64,000 nucleotides of DNA from Microcebus murinus (Eukaryota; Chordata; Mammalia; Primates; Cheirogaleidae), in assembly GCF_040939455.1 (NCBI RefSeq), contig NC_134108.1:4059501-4123500 (forward strand), read 5' to 3'. The notes below the pieces were generated by a model. The model was not told the origin of the DNA and did no database searches. It was given only the letters and a program-made list of their open reading frames with translations. Position 1 is the stretch's first letter. Each line of letters starts with the position of its first letter. Positions 12,580 to 23,635 of this stretch are shown one piece after another. The translations under genes were made by a program, and so were the position numbers.

Positions 12580-13200
12580 ACTTACTCATGGCATCAGTTT
12601 TTGAGCTAAGTGACTGTCGAAATCACTTAGGCCAATAGAATGCACTAGATGTGGCACCGTCCTAGTTCTGAGCCTGGTTCCCGAGAAGCTCGCACATTCC
12701 ACGTCCTCTCTCAGAAGCCCACCTCCTCCTTGTGAGCAGCCTGCACTGGCGTGTTGAGGATGAGGGGACACCTCCCAGCTGAGCACGACCCTACCATCCA
12801 GCCCACAGCCAACAGGGCAGTTGAATGCAGGTGTGTAAAGCAGATTATCCCAGGCTGGAAGAACTGCTCAAGTAAGTGTAGTCCAGAATTGTAAGCTAAA
12901 AAGATTTGTTTAAACTACTAGGTTTGGGGATTGTTGGCTTTCAACAAAAGCTAACTGAACATTATCCCAGGCTGGAAGAACTGTTCAAGTAAATGCAATC
13001 CAGAATTGTAAGCTAAAAAAGATTTTTTTAAACTACTAGGTTTGGGGATGGTTGGCTTTCAACAAAAGCTAACTGAACATTATCCCAGGCTGGAAGAACT
13101 GTTCAAGTAAATGCAATCCAGAATTGTAAGCTAAAAAAGATTTTTTTAAACTACTAGGTTTGGGGATGGTTGACTTTTAACAAAAGCTAACTGAACATTT
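12580..13200 (+). mobile_element. MaLR/MLT1-like LTR, sense, with expanded 3' end
   Basis: Sense LTR landmarks: 'ggccaatagaatgcactaga' (12630), 'ccgtcctagttctgagcctg', 'aagctcgcacattccacgtc', 'cccagctgagcacgacccta', then a 3' end of the type 'gaattgtaagcta...aaactactaggtttggggat...caaaagctaactgaaca'. In ordinary copies the last block occurs once; here it is present three times (see 12844-13197). No internal retroviral sequence is attached. The family name is by resemblance only. Confidence 0.7.
12844..13197 (+). repeat. Three tandem copies of a 117/118-bp unit
   Basis: The word 'attatcccaggctggaagaa' starts at 12844, 12961 and 13079, giving periods of 117 and 118 bp. The whole unit is repeated through 'gctaactgaaca'. 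Copies 2 and 3 differ at very few sites (gttggctttc versus gttgactttt). Copy 1 differs from both at more sites (gctcaagtaagtgtagtcc versus gttcaagtaaatgcaatcc). The unit corresponds to the 3' end of the LTR it sits in. Confidence 0.95.
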
Positions 13201-13734
13201 TCAGATCCGGACAGGCAGTGAAACCGAGCCTGTGTTCCACCATAAGACTGAGGCTGCCAATGGGTGGGTCGTGGCTTTGCGTGGTCTGCAGTGGCTCAGC
13301 ATTCCTGGACAGCGGCAGCCAAGAGTTGTCTCTGCAATGTTAAAGGGGAACTAAATAATGTTCTGTTATTAATCCAGGTGTGGCAAGTACGAGGCCAGAG
13401 ACAGAAGTTCTGAGAATGTTGAATAGAGAGGTTACAGATTTTTTTTTTTTATCCAAAAGGCTTGGATAGTCACAGAAGCCCACTTCAAAATACTGTCGTA
13501 ACTTGACATGAACAGTGATGCTAAAAATAGTCATTAAAGATGAAGCTAAATTCATCTACTTGTGAAATTGGGAATGTCTGTGTTTCTCACTGTTCATTCC
13601 TTCTCCTTCCGAGGTATTTGGGGAATGAGCTGAAGAACCAAATTTTTAGGAAAATGCAATCAGGTTCTGCTTATTTCATGAAGAACATATCTGTATCTGT
13701 TCTTATCCCACCCAACTGTAAAGACAGGGTGCAT
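13201..13734. other. Unassigned sequence
   Basis: Single-copy-looking DNA with a T-run at 13439-13450. I see no gene or repeat family. Confidence 0.5.
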
Positions 13735-14058
13735 GGTACGGAAGCATTGCCACAACAGAATACAAACGTTGGGTGGCTTAGACAATGTCCATGCATTTCC
13801 TCACATTTCTGGAGGCTGGAACCCAGTGCCAGGGTGTTGGCAGGGCTAGCTCCTAGGCTGGGAAGGAAAGGTCTGTTCCTGGCCGCTCTGCTCGGCTTGA
13901 GGATGCCCCTCTTTTCCCATGTCACTTGGTCTTCTCTCTGTATCCCCATCCAAATTTCCTCTTCTAGTAAAGATGCCAGTCACACTGAATTAGGTCTGGC
14001 CCTAATGACTCATTTTAACTTAGTCACCTCTTTGACGACTATCTTCAAGTGCAGTCAC
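13735..14058 (-). mobile_element. MLT1-type LTR (outer copy), antisense, left part
   Basis: Antisense MLT1 order: 'cattgccacaacagaataca', 'cacatttctggaggctggaa', 'agggtgttggcagggctagc', 'tcttctagtaaagatgccag', 'ccctaatgactcattttaac', then it stops in 'caagtgcagtcac'. The expected continuation '...ttctgaggtgctgg' appears at about 14719, after a second LTR, so this copy is split. Confidence 0.8.
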
Positions 14059-14714
14059 GGTCTGTCTTAGTCAGGCCTGGCTGCCCTGACTGGGCCTCAG
14101 AGTCCAAGCCTGAGAGTCTGAGATGAAGGCACCAGCAGACCTCGTGTTTGCTGAGGGCTGTCTTCCACGTTTACAGGCGACCGCCTCCAGGTTGTGTCCT
14201 CACATGACAGAGGGGAAAAGTCATCTCTCTCCTGTATTATTTTTTTTATCTATTTATTTATTTATTTTTTGAGACAGAGTCTTACTCTTTGCCCCGGGTA
14301 GAGTGCTGAGGCATCAGCCTAGCTCACAGCAACCTCAAACTCCTGGGCTCAAGTGACCTCCTGCCTCAGCCTCCCTAGTAGCTGGGACTACAGGTATGTG
14401 CCACCATGCCCGGCTCATTTTTTCTACATATATTTTTAGCTGGTCAATTAATTTCTTTCTATTGATAGTAGAGACGGGGTCTCGCTCTTGCTCAGGCAGG
14501 TTTTGAACTCCTGAGCTTGAGCGATGCTCCTGCCTCAGCCTCCCAGAGTGCCAGGATTACAGGTGTGAGCCACCATGCCCGGCCCCTCTCCTGTATTCTT
14601 ATGAGGTACTATTCCCATCAAGAGGGCACCATCATTATGACCTAATTACCAGGACACTAGGGGGGAGGATTTTAACATATGAATTTTGTGGGAAAACAGA
14701 CACTCAGTCTGTCA
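14059..14714 (-). mobile_element. MLT1-type LTR (inner copy), antisense, split by Alu
   Basis: A second antisense MLT1 start (gtcttagtcaggcctggctg, 14060) sits inside the outer LTR. Its middle is interrupted by an Alu at 14239-14585. Its end follows (cttatgaggtactattccca, 'aacatatgaattttgtggga'). A gtcac match at 14054-14058 and 14711-14715 could be the 5-bp target duplication expected for this class, but it is short enough to be chance. Confidence 0.75.
14239..14585 (-). mobile_element. Lemur-type Alu, antisense
   Basis: Begins with a T-rich (antisense A) tail, then gagacagagtc, both Alu arms, and ends gccaccatgcccggcc. The middle region holds 'ggtcaattaatttctttcta', the lemur-type block. 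A perfect 12-bp target duplication ctctcctgtatt flanks it (14227-14238 and 14586-14597), fixing the boundaries. Host sequence is the inner MLT1 LTR. Confidence 0.95.
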
Positions 14715-14800
14715 CTCACTCTGAGGTGCTGGGGCTTAGAAGTCAACATAGGATTTTTTTATTGTGAGGTGTGGGAGACACGATTCAGTTCACAGCATAG
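14715..14800 (-). mobile_element. MLT1-type LTR (outer copy), antisense, right part
   Basis: Completes the outer LTR with 'tctgaggtgctggggcttag' and 'agacacgattcagttcacag', the terminal landmarks missing from 13735-14058. Confidence 0.7.
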
Positions 14801-15199
14801 GACAAACATGGAAAGAAAACTAACAAAGTAAACCAGCCAAAAATGCTAACCAGAACAAGATGGTCTAAAACTTCACACAGTAATCAAGTTTCAATGGTAG
14901 AGGACAATGAATCTTATTTTCTGCATTAGACAAGACCTAATAAACCCTGCCAGTACTTATAAAGTTCTGGTGCAGAAAAATACTCCATCATTTTTTTTTT
15001 CCTAAAAAAAAAATTATTCTAAAAGAAGTCTGTTCTCCATTTTATTTTATTTTTTTAACTTCAAGTTTTAGGGCTATTTAGTAAATTAAGCTTATTTGTT
15101 TGTTTGTTTTCTGGTAGAAAAATCTTCCTTAAACATCTTATGGTGGAGGAAGCTTTCATAAAAGATGTAAGGTGATACGGCCATCAGTTTTAATTATTT
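14801..15199. other. Unassigned AT-rich sequence
   Basis: Contains T- and A-runs near 14991-15010 and 15040-15060 and a short (TTTG)n at 15098. No repeat family recognised. Confidence 0.5.
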
Positions 15200-15500
15200 T
15201 TATTCTTATTCATTCAGCACATTATGTCTATGCACTAAGCATTGGGCTGGGTGTTGTATGGCTGGCATTTTTCAGACTAAATTGTGCTATATTTATCTAG
15301 TCTACCATTTATTAAGTGTATAAATTAAAACACAAATTCTGGTGAGTATTGTCATTCAGTTGACTCATATTTATGGAGCATTATTATAACACACATGATT
15401 ATTCTTCAGAAATAAGACACAGTTCTTGCCCTCAATGAGCTTTTAGACTTATGCGGAAGACTAAGACATTAAAAACAATAACAGAAATAGTAACTGAAGT
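15200..15500 (-). mobile_element. L2-like fragments, antisense
   Basis: Two weak matches to the antisense L2 3' end: 15208-15260 (cattcagcacattatgtcta, gcattgggctgggtgttg) and 15360-15480 (ttcttgccctcaatgagctt). Diverged. Confidence 0.45.
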
Positions 15501-15529
15501 GCTACTGGGGCAGATTAATAGTAGCTGCC

Positions 15530-15965
15530 AATTCTTCGACAGTCCTGAGGGTGTGGATCTATTTCCTTTCCCCATGGTTTTGAGTGAGCTCAGTGACGCC
15601 TGCCCAGTGGAGAACAGTGGAAGATACAGCCTATCAGTGTCCAAGCCCAAACATTAGAGAATGGTACCTCCCACTTGTCTCCCCTGGGACACCTGCTGAT
15701 GGCCAGCTACCACAGCATGAGAGAGCACCAACAGCTGTGTGGAGAGACACATTTGGATACCACCCTACAACAGTCCCAGTTGAAATTCCAGCCAAAATCT
15801 ATCATGAACTTGTCAGCCATGTGAGTAAAGTCTTTTGGAAATGAGTTCTGCAACAGAAAGCAGAGATGAACCATTCCTGCTGAGCCCTGTGACATTACAG
15901 ATTGTGCCAAAATAAATTATTATTTTAAACCACAACTTTTTGGTGAATAAATAACCAGAACATCT
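15530..15965 (+). mobile_element. MaLR/MLT1-like LTR, sense
   Basis: Sense LTR words: 'tttccccatggttttgagtg', 'agtggagaacagtggaagat', then near the 3' end 'gattgtgccaaaataaatta' and 'aaccacaactttttggtgaa'. It has the same general architecture as the LTR at 12580-13200 but its 3' block occurs once. Diverged. Confidence 0.6.
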
Positions 15966-18900
15966 ATAAACTTCCATGAAGGAAATATCCTGACAGCCAT
16001 GAGAGCAAACAACAGGAGGCATCTACCAATCTCTGAAGGTTTAACAAACATCACTCTCATATATATTTACATACAGTATTCTATTAAAAGATAGAATCTC
16101 AGATCATGAGTATCATTGAATAGCCCTTTGGAAAGGGCATGTATTTTCTGCTTGCCTGGGATAAACCATAGATTTTGTGATATAGAACAAATGTTTGCAC
16201 ATGTGTACATGAAGTCTAGATTGGAATTTTTGTTTTTCAAATACTTTCTAAGCTTATTCATGTCCAATTTTTCATCCATTAAATCCTAAGAATGTTGTGA
16301 GTTTTTACAAGCATAAACTTTTCATTGTTATCTCTCATTTGTAGATTATAGCTTTTTGTTATTGTAAATATACTTCTCTTTTAATTTTTTAAATTGCATT
16401 TCCCAATCCTTGAGGTTTGTCTTTTTAAAGCAACATATTGCTGGCCTTTGTTTCCTTGTAATCTAATAGCCTTTATCTTCTCATAGAGTAATGTATTCAT
16501 TTATAGTTCGGATTAACATATTTGATCTATGTTTCCCTCTGTCCCATTAAAATAGCTAAGGAGTGCCTACCTTTTATTTCAGATAATCTCAAAACTACTA
16601 GAAATAGCTTATACAAACTTTTTAATGTTTTATAATATAAATTACCAAAGGAAATTGATATAAGAACAGACATGAATTTTATATTAATCTTAACTGTTTG
16701 TAGAAATTTTATAGTTTAAAAAGTACTTTTATAAATATTTCCTCATTCTTATTATTGTCATTTTATTCTCATTTACACTTAATGAACTTAAGATTTCAAG
16801 GAGTTTATTGACTTGTTAAATTCATGACATCAGTAACTGTGAAGTGTAAATTCAAATGTTTTTCTTGTTTGAAAACAGAGAAAAGCCAAAACACGTTTGT
16901 GCTGTGCACAGTACCACCGTCACGTAGGGAGGCAGTATCGGGGCTTGGGGACAGCTGATCCCCAACCTTATCATTCCTGTCATGTTGATGGCCTTCCACC
17001 CTAGTGACTCTCTTGGTCACTAGTCACCCCACAACTCTTCACTCCAGCCTCGGCCAGCACAGGAGGAGGCATGAGTTCACCAGACTGCTCATTCTGGAGA
17101 GACAAGATGAGGCTTCACCATGCCTCTCTCCCTCTCTGAGTGCAGCTGCTGGTCCACCTTCCAGGCACAGATTCTCTTCCAGCCTCCTGCATGCCAAGTG
17201 CTTTGGAGCCCAGGCTCCAACCTTGGGGGTAAGTGTCTGCCCAGGTCGAGCGCCTCCTGTGATCAGGTAGATCAATCCGTCTAACTCAGGGATGCTGCTG
17301 TCAGAATACCACTCGTCTACAGCTGTAATTACTTTCTCCATCATCATATTTCTTAGTAATAAAAGCAATATTCTGTTCTCCCAAATGCCTAATTTCTTGG
17401 TTTTACTTCTCATTCAGTTCAGAATGCAGACAAAAAGGAGGTATGTTATTTTGGGGACCCTCTTGAAGCTTAAGAGGTAGTGTATGTTATATTATTGTTC
17501 AGAAATAATCTGAATCTTCTTGGTTAATTCTGATTTTGTGAGGAAATGGCCTACAGTGGCCTGTAATGATGATAACAGTATTATCTATCTGCAGTGACGA
17601 ATGTTGGCTCTGGAAAGGTTTCCTCCACTGGTTCAAAAGTAGGTCAGCAAAAGCTCACAGTGATTGAAATGATTTGAGGGGAGGAAGATTATATTTAAAT
17701 GATCCTTAAAAGGAAGGCAATCCATTTAGTCAGCTAAGCCATTTAAGGAACAGTTTGGGGGATGAGATATGATAACATAAGTGTATGAATATTCTATAAC
17801 ATCATCATCTTAACTTCTGTTTCAGATCAGAAATTAAAAGCACAGAGCTTTTTCAAAATGAAATACACATACCCATGTGTTCCAGCATTTCCACATCAGA
17901 ATATGGAAAAGTACAATGGAAACGTTTTCATTCAGCAAATATTTAGCCAGTCTCAATGACGTGGGACAACCTGATAGAGAAACACAAAATAAATCACATG
18001 GAGATCCTGACAACAAAGTGTTTATTCACTAAGAGGAAACATGGCAAGTGTTACAACTCTAAAATATATGACATGGAAACAAATATGTTTTGCCTTTAAA
18101 ACACAAGAGTGTGGCAGGGCTTTGGAGAAGAACAGCTTTCGTTTGGGGCAGAGGAGCTGCGGTGGCTGAGGAGAGTGGAGGGGAGAGGTGGCCTTGGCAC
18201 GGGGCCCTGAGCACTGGGGGAGAGATCTCAGGTGGACAGAGGGAGGGAGCTTCAGGGACAAGCCTGAGTGACAGTGAACTACACTGGTACAAGAATAGAA
18301 AAGGTCATTTTTCTTAATTTTCAAATAAGACAAAACGAGCTGTCACAAAAGCTCATAGTCCATGAATGGACTGCCAACCCAAGAGTGGGTGGCGTTAGGA
18401 ACCTAAACAAGGCACAGCCCCACTTGTGTGGAAGCTCGTGTTCCCAGAGGCAATGAAAAGGAAGGTTCGGGTGGGCATGTGGGGCCCAGTTCACTGGAGT
18501 CTGGAATATCCAGAGGAGTTTGGATAGTCCGTGCTTTACCTGGACGGAGAGCTACGCAGGGTTTCGAACAGGCTCAGGCCCCACATCAGGGATGTGGCTG
18601 AAGGCAGCGAACCTGGCAAGAATGCGTGAGGCTAAGCTGGAGCTGGGAGAGGCTGTGAGGGAGGACCTCTAGGAGACCCGGGACCTGCAGCGTGGGTGTG
18701 AAATGCCTCGGCGCCAGCAGGATTCAAGAGGAGAGGACAGACGTGAGGGCGATCAGAGAGAAATAAAGAGGATTTGCCAACTGGTACCGAGTTTGAGGGA
18801 GAGGGGCTGGGGAAGGGCAGGGAAGGGGATCCCCCTCTGAATGCATCCCACGTGATCCTTCTCTTCCCCGCATCTCATCGCCCACCTGGATACACTAAGC

Positions 18901-19589
18901 TGAAAAGGGAGCTCTACACGTTCTCTGCAAATTCATATCACTTTTGGACCCTAATTTCAAGAGACTCAGGGGTACCTAACATCATGAGATTCTTTCTCAA
19001 GGGGAAGAATCCCAGTGACCCCACCTGGCATCTGGTCCCTCAGGGAGCTCTCTGCCCCTACGTCCCTGTCTCACGTCCCACTTACGTCTGCGTTTGAGGA
19101 GAGTCAGCAAGATTCCGGGTACATCTTACGCTTTCAGTCTCTCCCTAGAGTAATCGTACTTCTCATATTTTTAATAATGTCTCACAGTGTCAGTTACATT
19201 CCAGGGAGACCTGCGTGTGGGGCTTGCATCTGACTGACCCCTGGTACAGCACTGCTCTATGCAAATTTGCCGGGCTCAGGGGTTCACCAGTTGATACACC
19301 TGCCAGTTCATTTGTCACTTCATTATTTGTTTTCCAGAGAAAGCAAAACAAACTGCAACACACAGTCCCAGCACATAGAGAGAATGCTAACCTAACCACC
19401 GAAAGCCTCCTTCGCTGTTGTGAACAAGAAAAGAACGTAGAACAGGGACCTTCTCCAATTGTGCCTTGGAAAAGCAAAGCAGAAAGAACAAGCTCAGTGT
19501 TAATCATCCAGCCCCAAATCGATTTCTTGTCTGGTCATTTTGGTCGCTGAATTTTCATCATTCTAGATTCTCCAACACCAAATAAATGG
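15966..19589. other. Long stretch without a recognised element
   Basis: 16040-16800 is strongly AT-rich. 17000-17280 and 18090-18760 are richer in G+C. Open frames (e.g. 17039-17413 minus, 124 codons; 19215-19550 plus, 111 codons) have no recognisable domain and overlap other frames. Weak old L1 or L2 remains may be present, but I could not support them. Confidence 0.45.
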
Positions 19590-19715
19590 TAAGCATTAAT
19601 ATTAATATCTGTGTGAGGCAGATAGGGTAAATATTATTCACTGAGTTCACAGAACACAAATCTGAGACTCATGGAGGTTAAGTAACAAACCCAACACCTC
19701 ATAGTTCAGGCCATA
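19590..19715 (-). mobile_element. MIR SINE, antisense
   Basis: Antisense MIR pattern: 'gtaaatattattcactgagt', 'gactcatggaggttaagtaa', 'caaacccaacacctcatagt'. Confidence 0.6.
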
Positions 19716-19859
19716 TCCTCTGCTTATTTAAAGAGGAATCTAAAAGTTTATGTTAAAAAATTCTGAATTCTTTTCATTGTACTGATTTGTCAATGCAAGT
19801 CACTTGTTATTTCTAAAGATCCCTCACTAGGAAAAGAAAACTGTATCATTAGTTGCCTT

Positions 19860-20193
19860 CTTTTTTTTTTTTTTTTTTTGAGACAGAGTCTCAGTCTATT
19901 TCCCAGGCTAGAGTACCCTGGCATCAGCCTAGCTCACAACAACCTCAAACTCCGGAGCTCAGGCGATCCTCCTGCCTACGCCTCCTGAGTAGCCAGGACT
20001 ACAGGCATGTGCCACCATGCTCAGCTAATTTTTTGTATATATTTTTAGTTGGCCAATTAATTTCTTTCTGTTTTTAGTAGAGACGGGATCTCACTCTTGC
20101 TCTGGCTGGTTTCAAACTCCTGACCTTGAGCGATCCACCCTCCTCGGCCTCCCAGAGTGCTAGGAGTACAAGCGTGAGCCACCACACCTGGCC
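19860..20193 (-). mobile_element. Lemur-type Alu, antisense
   Basis: Poly-T, gagacagagtctcag, both arms, and end gagccaccacacctggcc. The middle holds 'ttggccaattaatttctttc'. A 13-bp duplication cattag(t/c)tgcctt with one mismatch flanks it (19847-19859, 20194-20206). More diverged than the Alu at 60261. Confidence 0.95.
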
Positions 20194-20206
20194 CATTAGC
20201 TGCCTT

Positions 20207-22039
20207 TTTAAGAAAGCACAGAAAGTGAATATGAAGTTTCTTCTATTGGGTGATGACACTGGAGTTGATATTTCAAATGAGAGTGCAGGTGTTCATGAAA
20301 GATAGCGGAACCTGGACCATGAGTGCCTAGAAATAAATGGTCTTATTTTGCTTACCAGAGAATGGGAACATATATTACTTAACTGCAGGAACCCTTGCCA
20401 AGTTACTTGAGCAGAAGAATCATTCTGATAATAGGATGTGTGGTCCTATTATCTCTGAAAGGGGCTAGAATGAAAGCTTCAATTAAAAAAAAAAAAGATG
20501 AATAAATACTTACAATGAGCTGGGCATGGTGCCCAGTGGAAAAGTACACCCAGTGCTATCAAAAGAAGACACTTTAAACACACAGGCCAGGATTTCTCTC
20601 TCTACTCAAGTGATAAAGGAGAATAAATTGTGCTCTTAAGGAACTTCATGCTCCTGAGAACAAAAATGTTCTTTAAAGAGGCATTTTTTCATAAAGGAAA
20701 ATAAGATTCACCTTTGAATGACTCTCCGGGTGTTTCAGCTCCCCTCAATGGGAGGAAGAGGAAGCCCTGTGAGGGATAATGAAGAATGGGGAATTTTAAC
20801 CGATTCGGGCCACAATGAATTGATATTTTTGTTATCTGTAAAAAAAATTGTTGAAAATCTTTTTGTTCTTCTTAGATTTTAACATTTAGTAGGAATCCAT
20901 GTTATTCATGTGACCATAATGATCTCATCTCCGTAGCAAGCTCTTCTTATGGAATTAGTTGACCATTTAGTAAATCTCAAGACTTTTAACACAAATTACT
21001 TTTACCTTTGCAAACATGATGGGCTAACACGTGATGGCACTACATCTCCTGGTTTGTTTTATCCCCAAGATTCATGAATCGAGTAACAGGACGAGTTTCT
21101 GCTACAGTGCCAAAGGATGATTGTGCGTTTCACTCATGGACAATCCGTCTTGAAGCCTCCAGCCCCCAGTATCACGGCGCCCTCATCAATAGATGCCTGG
21201 ACTCCGATTGGCTGTGTGGGAGGCAAGGACCGACAACTCATCTTGATGAAAGAGCCCTACAATGCCATTACCAAGGGTGACGTTTTAATACCAATCAGAC
21301 GTATCACTGTGATCTAAAAAGCCACTAAGCTTCCATCAAGGGTACACTACCTGCTCTGAGAGTACATATGAGGCATCCTTTGTGCTGAAGCCAGTTAGTC
21401 CTTCTTAGAATTGCTGGCCACAATGCATGCTTTAACATCGGGTGGCTGCTGGCATTGATGGAGCCTCTCCTCTCGTCTGTGCTTATCTTGTCACAGGAAC
21501 ACACATTCGGGTTTATATATGGCGGCAGTCCTAATCAATCACAGGCCTCGCCTCCTTGGCTTCCAGTGCCTGATAGTCATGTGGAAATCCATGCACAGAA
21601 ACCTGGGAAGGAGGGAAAAAAATGACATTGAGTAAACAGAAGGAAAGAAAGACTTTTCTCGGGAATGCAATTTTTTGATAAAGTAGCCTAAATCCTGTTA
21701 TATAGAAGAAGGCGTGGAGATTTGGCACTTTTTGCAGAAGTGGATGACTAAAGCTTTGGAGGAAAATCAGAAATGCAAACCCGGTATATAATGGCTAGAC
21801 CAAGGTCAAGGCATTTAAAATAAGTCTTCAATTGACTTCTTACAGCTAACTTCAGAGATTAAGTCAGCTGAAAGATGTAAGTATGCTTCTTTCTTACTTG
21901 GAAAAGAACACATATAATTTGTAGTAGAAGACAAATAGCAACGAAATCATTGTATCCTCAGGGAAGACAAAAACATTTAAGTGAAGTAAACGAGATATAA
22001 TAAGTAAAGCCTGAAAATCATGAAAAATAACTAAAAATA
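20207..22039. other. Unassigned sequence
   Basis: An A-run lies at 20484-20496. The part at 21060-21330 is CpG-richer than its surroundings and carries two overlapping 66-68 codon frames; I do not recognise either and cannot tell whether it is a decayed processed pseudogene. 20500-20560 may be a weak L2/MIR piece. Confidence 0.45.
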
Positions 22040-22290
22040 GTTACCTAAACTCTTACCATCAATAAGAATTTACTGAACACCTAATAGGTTTAAGGTATTA
22101 TCCTAGGCCTCTGCTGGGAAACATAATGTAAGTAAACACTATAACTTTCAAAGTTACAAAAGTCTGAGTTTGGATTCCAGCTATGCTCTTACTAGAGTAA
22201 GCAAGTAATGATATAATCTCTGAATTTTGATAGTGTCACCTCATAATTGAGAATAATATTTATCTACTAGTATTGTGGGAATCAAAATGA
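22040..22290 (+). mobile_element. MIR SINE (sense) beside a short L2/MIR end
   Basis: 22040-22110 resembles an antisense L2/MIR end (tttactgaacacctaatagg). 22160-22290 reads as sense MIR: 'ctgagtttggattccagcta', 'tatctactagtattgtggga'. Both are diverged. Confidence 0.55.
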
Positions 22291-22299
22291 TCTATTAAT

Positions 22300-23620
22300 A
22301 GTTTATTTTAGCATTTTAACAAATACTTATCCATCATTGCCCATGTATTATGTTCTATTCTAAGAACTGAAAATAAAATAATAAAAAAGACAAAACGTCC
22401 TCATTCAAAGAGTATACATTCTGGTAGGAAAGATGGACAACAGAAAATATAAAATGGCACAGTAACCGTATGGTAGGCAGTGAATAGTGCCAAATGCTAA
22501 AATAAAGTGGGACTCAGAAGACAGGGAATGTCTGAGTGTGAAAGTTTATGTAGGTTAGCCACGGAAAGCCTCACAGAGAATGCAAAATTTGGGTCAAGGC
22601 AAAAAGGAGTTGAGAAAGTGAGTTATGCAGATATCTGGAAAGAGAATGGCAGAAGGAACGGGGAGTGCAGGGTCCTTGAAACACAAACCGATCTGGTGTA
22701 GTCAAAGAAATGCAAGGAAGCTGGTGGAGCTAGAGAGTAAGCGAGAGCAAGAAAGGTTGATGGGTCTGCAAGTAACACGTGGTTGGCCTTGTAAATCTCA
22801 GTCCTTCTTACCGGGGACTTTGGTTGTGTGTGTGTCTGTGTGTTTTGTTTTGTTTTGTTCTGGTTTTGCTTAGGGAGAAGCCACTGGAAATTTTAAAGCA
22901 GAGAAGGGATCCCTGTGACTACTGTACATTTATTCCTCCAAAGAGGAGCAGGAATGGAAGCAGACCATTGCAGTCATCCAGAAGAGGTGATGGACTAGAG
23001 TGGTGGCAATGCAGAAGGTTAGAGACAGTCAGATTCTGGATATATTAGAAGGCAGAGCAAACTGGATTTGATGACAGACAGGCATGCTTTGTTTGAGAGT
23101 GAAGAGTAAAGAATGACTCATGGTGTTGGGGAAGAATGTGGGAAAAACAGGTTTGAGTTGAAAAACAGGTACGAATTGAATGTCATGAGCTCAGTTTGGG
23201 ACATTTGAAGTTTGCAATCCTTATTTGATAAGCAAGTGAGATGTCGAGGGGACCCCTAAATGTGTGAGCATAAAGTTTGAGGATTAGGTATAAGCCAGAG
23301 ACAGAAGTTTCAGTGTCATCCCCTATAAATGTAATTTAAAGCCCTAAGGCTGGATAAGATCATCAAAGGGGTGATTATAGTTGGTCAAGAGAGGACATCC
23401 AAGACCTAGGCCTGTGAGCTCTCAGCTTTTAGAGATTAGGAGAAAAGGGACGTTGCAAAGGAGGCTGAGAAGGAACAGACAGTACAATCAGAGGAAAAGC
23501 AGCAGACCTTGGTGTTCCAGATGCCAATTTAAAAATAAATTAAAACATTCAGGAGGAGGGAGTGGTAAAGTGCCAGATACAACTAAGGTCAAATAATAAG
23601 TCATTGAAAAATGACTATTG
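22300..23620 (-). mobile_element. Long L2-like fragment, antisense
   Basis: Starts 'aacaaatacttatccatcat' and runs through a long series of words seen in extended antisense L2 copies: 'aatggcagaaggaacgggga', 'gcagtcatccagaagaggtg', 'ctggatatattagaaggcag', 'gggacatttgaagtttgcaa', 'agggagtggtaaagtgccag'. About 1.3 kb is unusually long for L2 in this window. A (TG)/(TTTTG) microsatellite at about 22823-22860 has expanded within it. No coding frame survives. Confidence 0.65.
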
Positions 23621-23635
23621 AATCCAACAACATGG

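Noticed and set aside
13540..14070. 176-codon plus frame
   Set aside because: Its 3' two-thirds lie in an antisense MLT1 LTR, so it is a repeat-derived frame.
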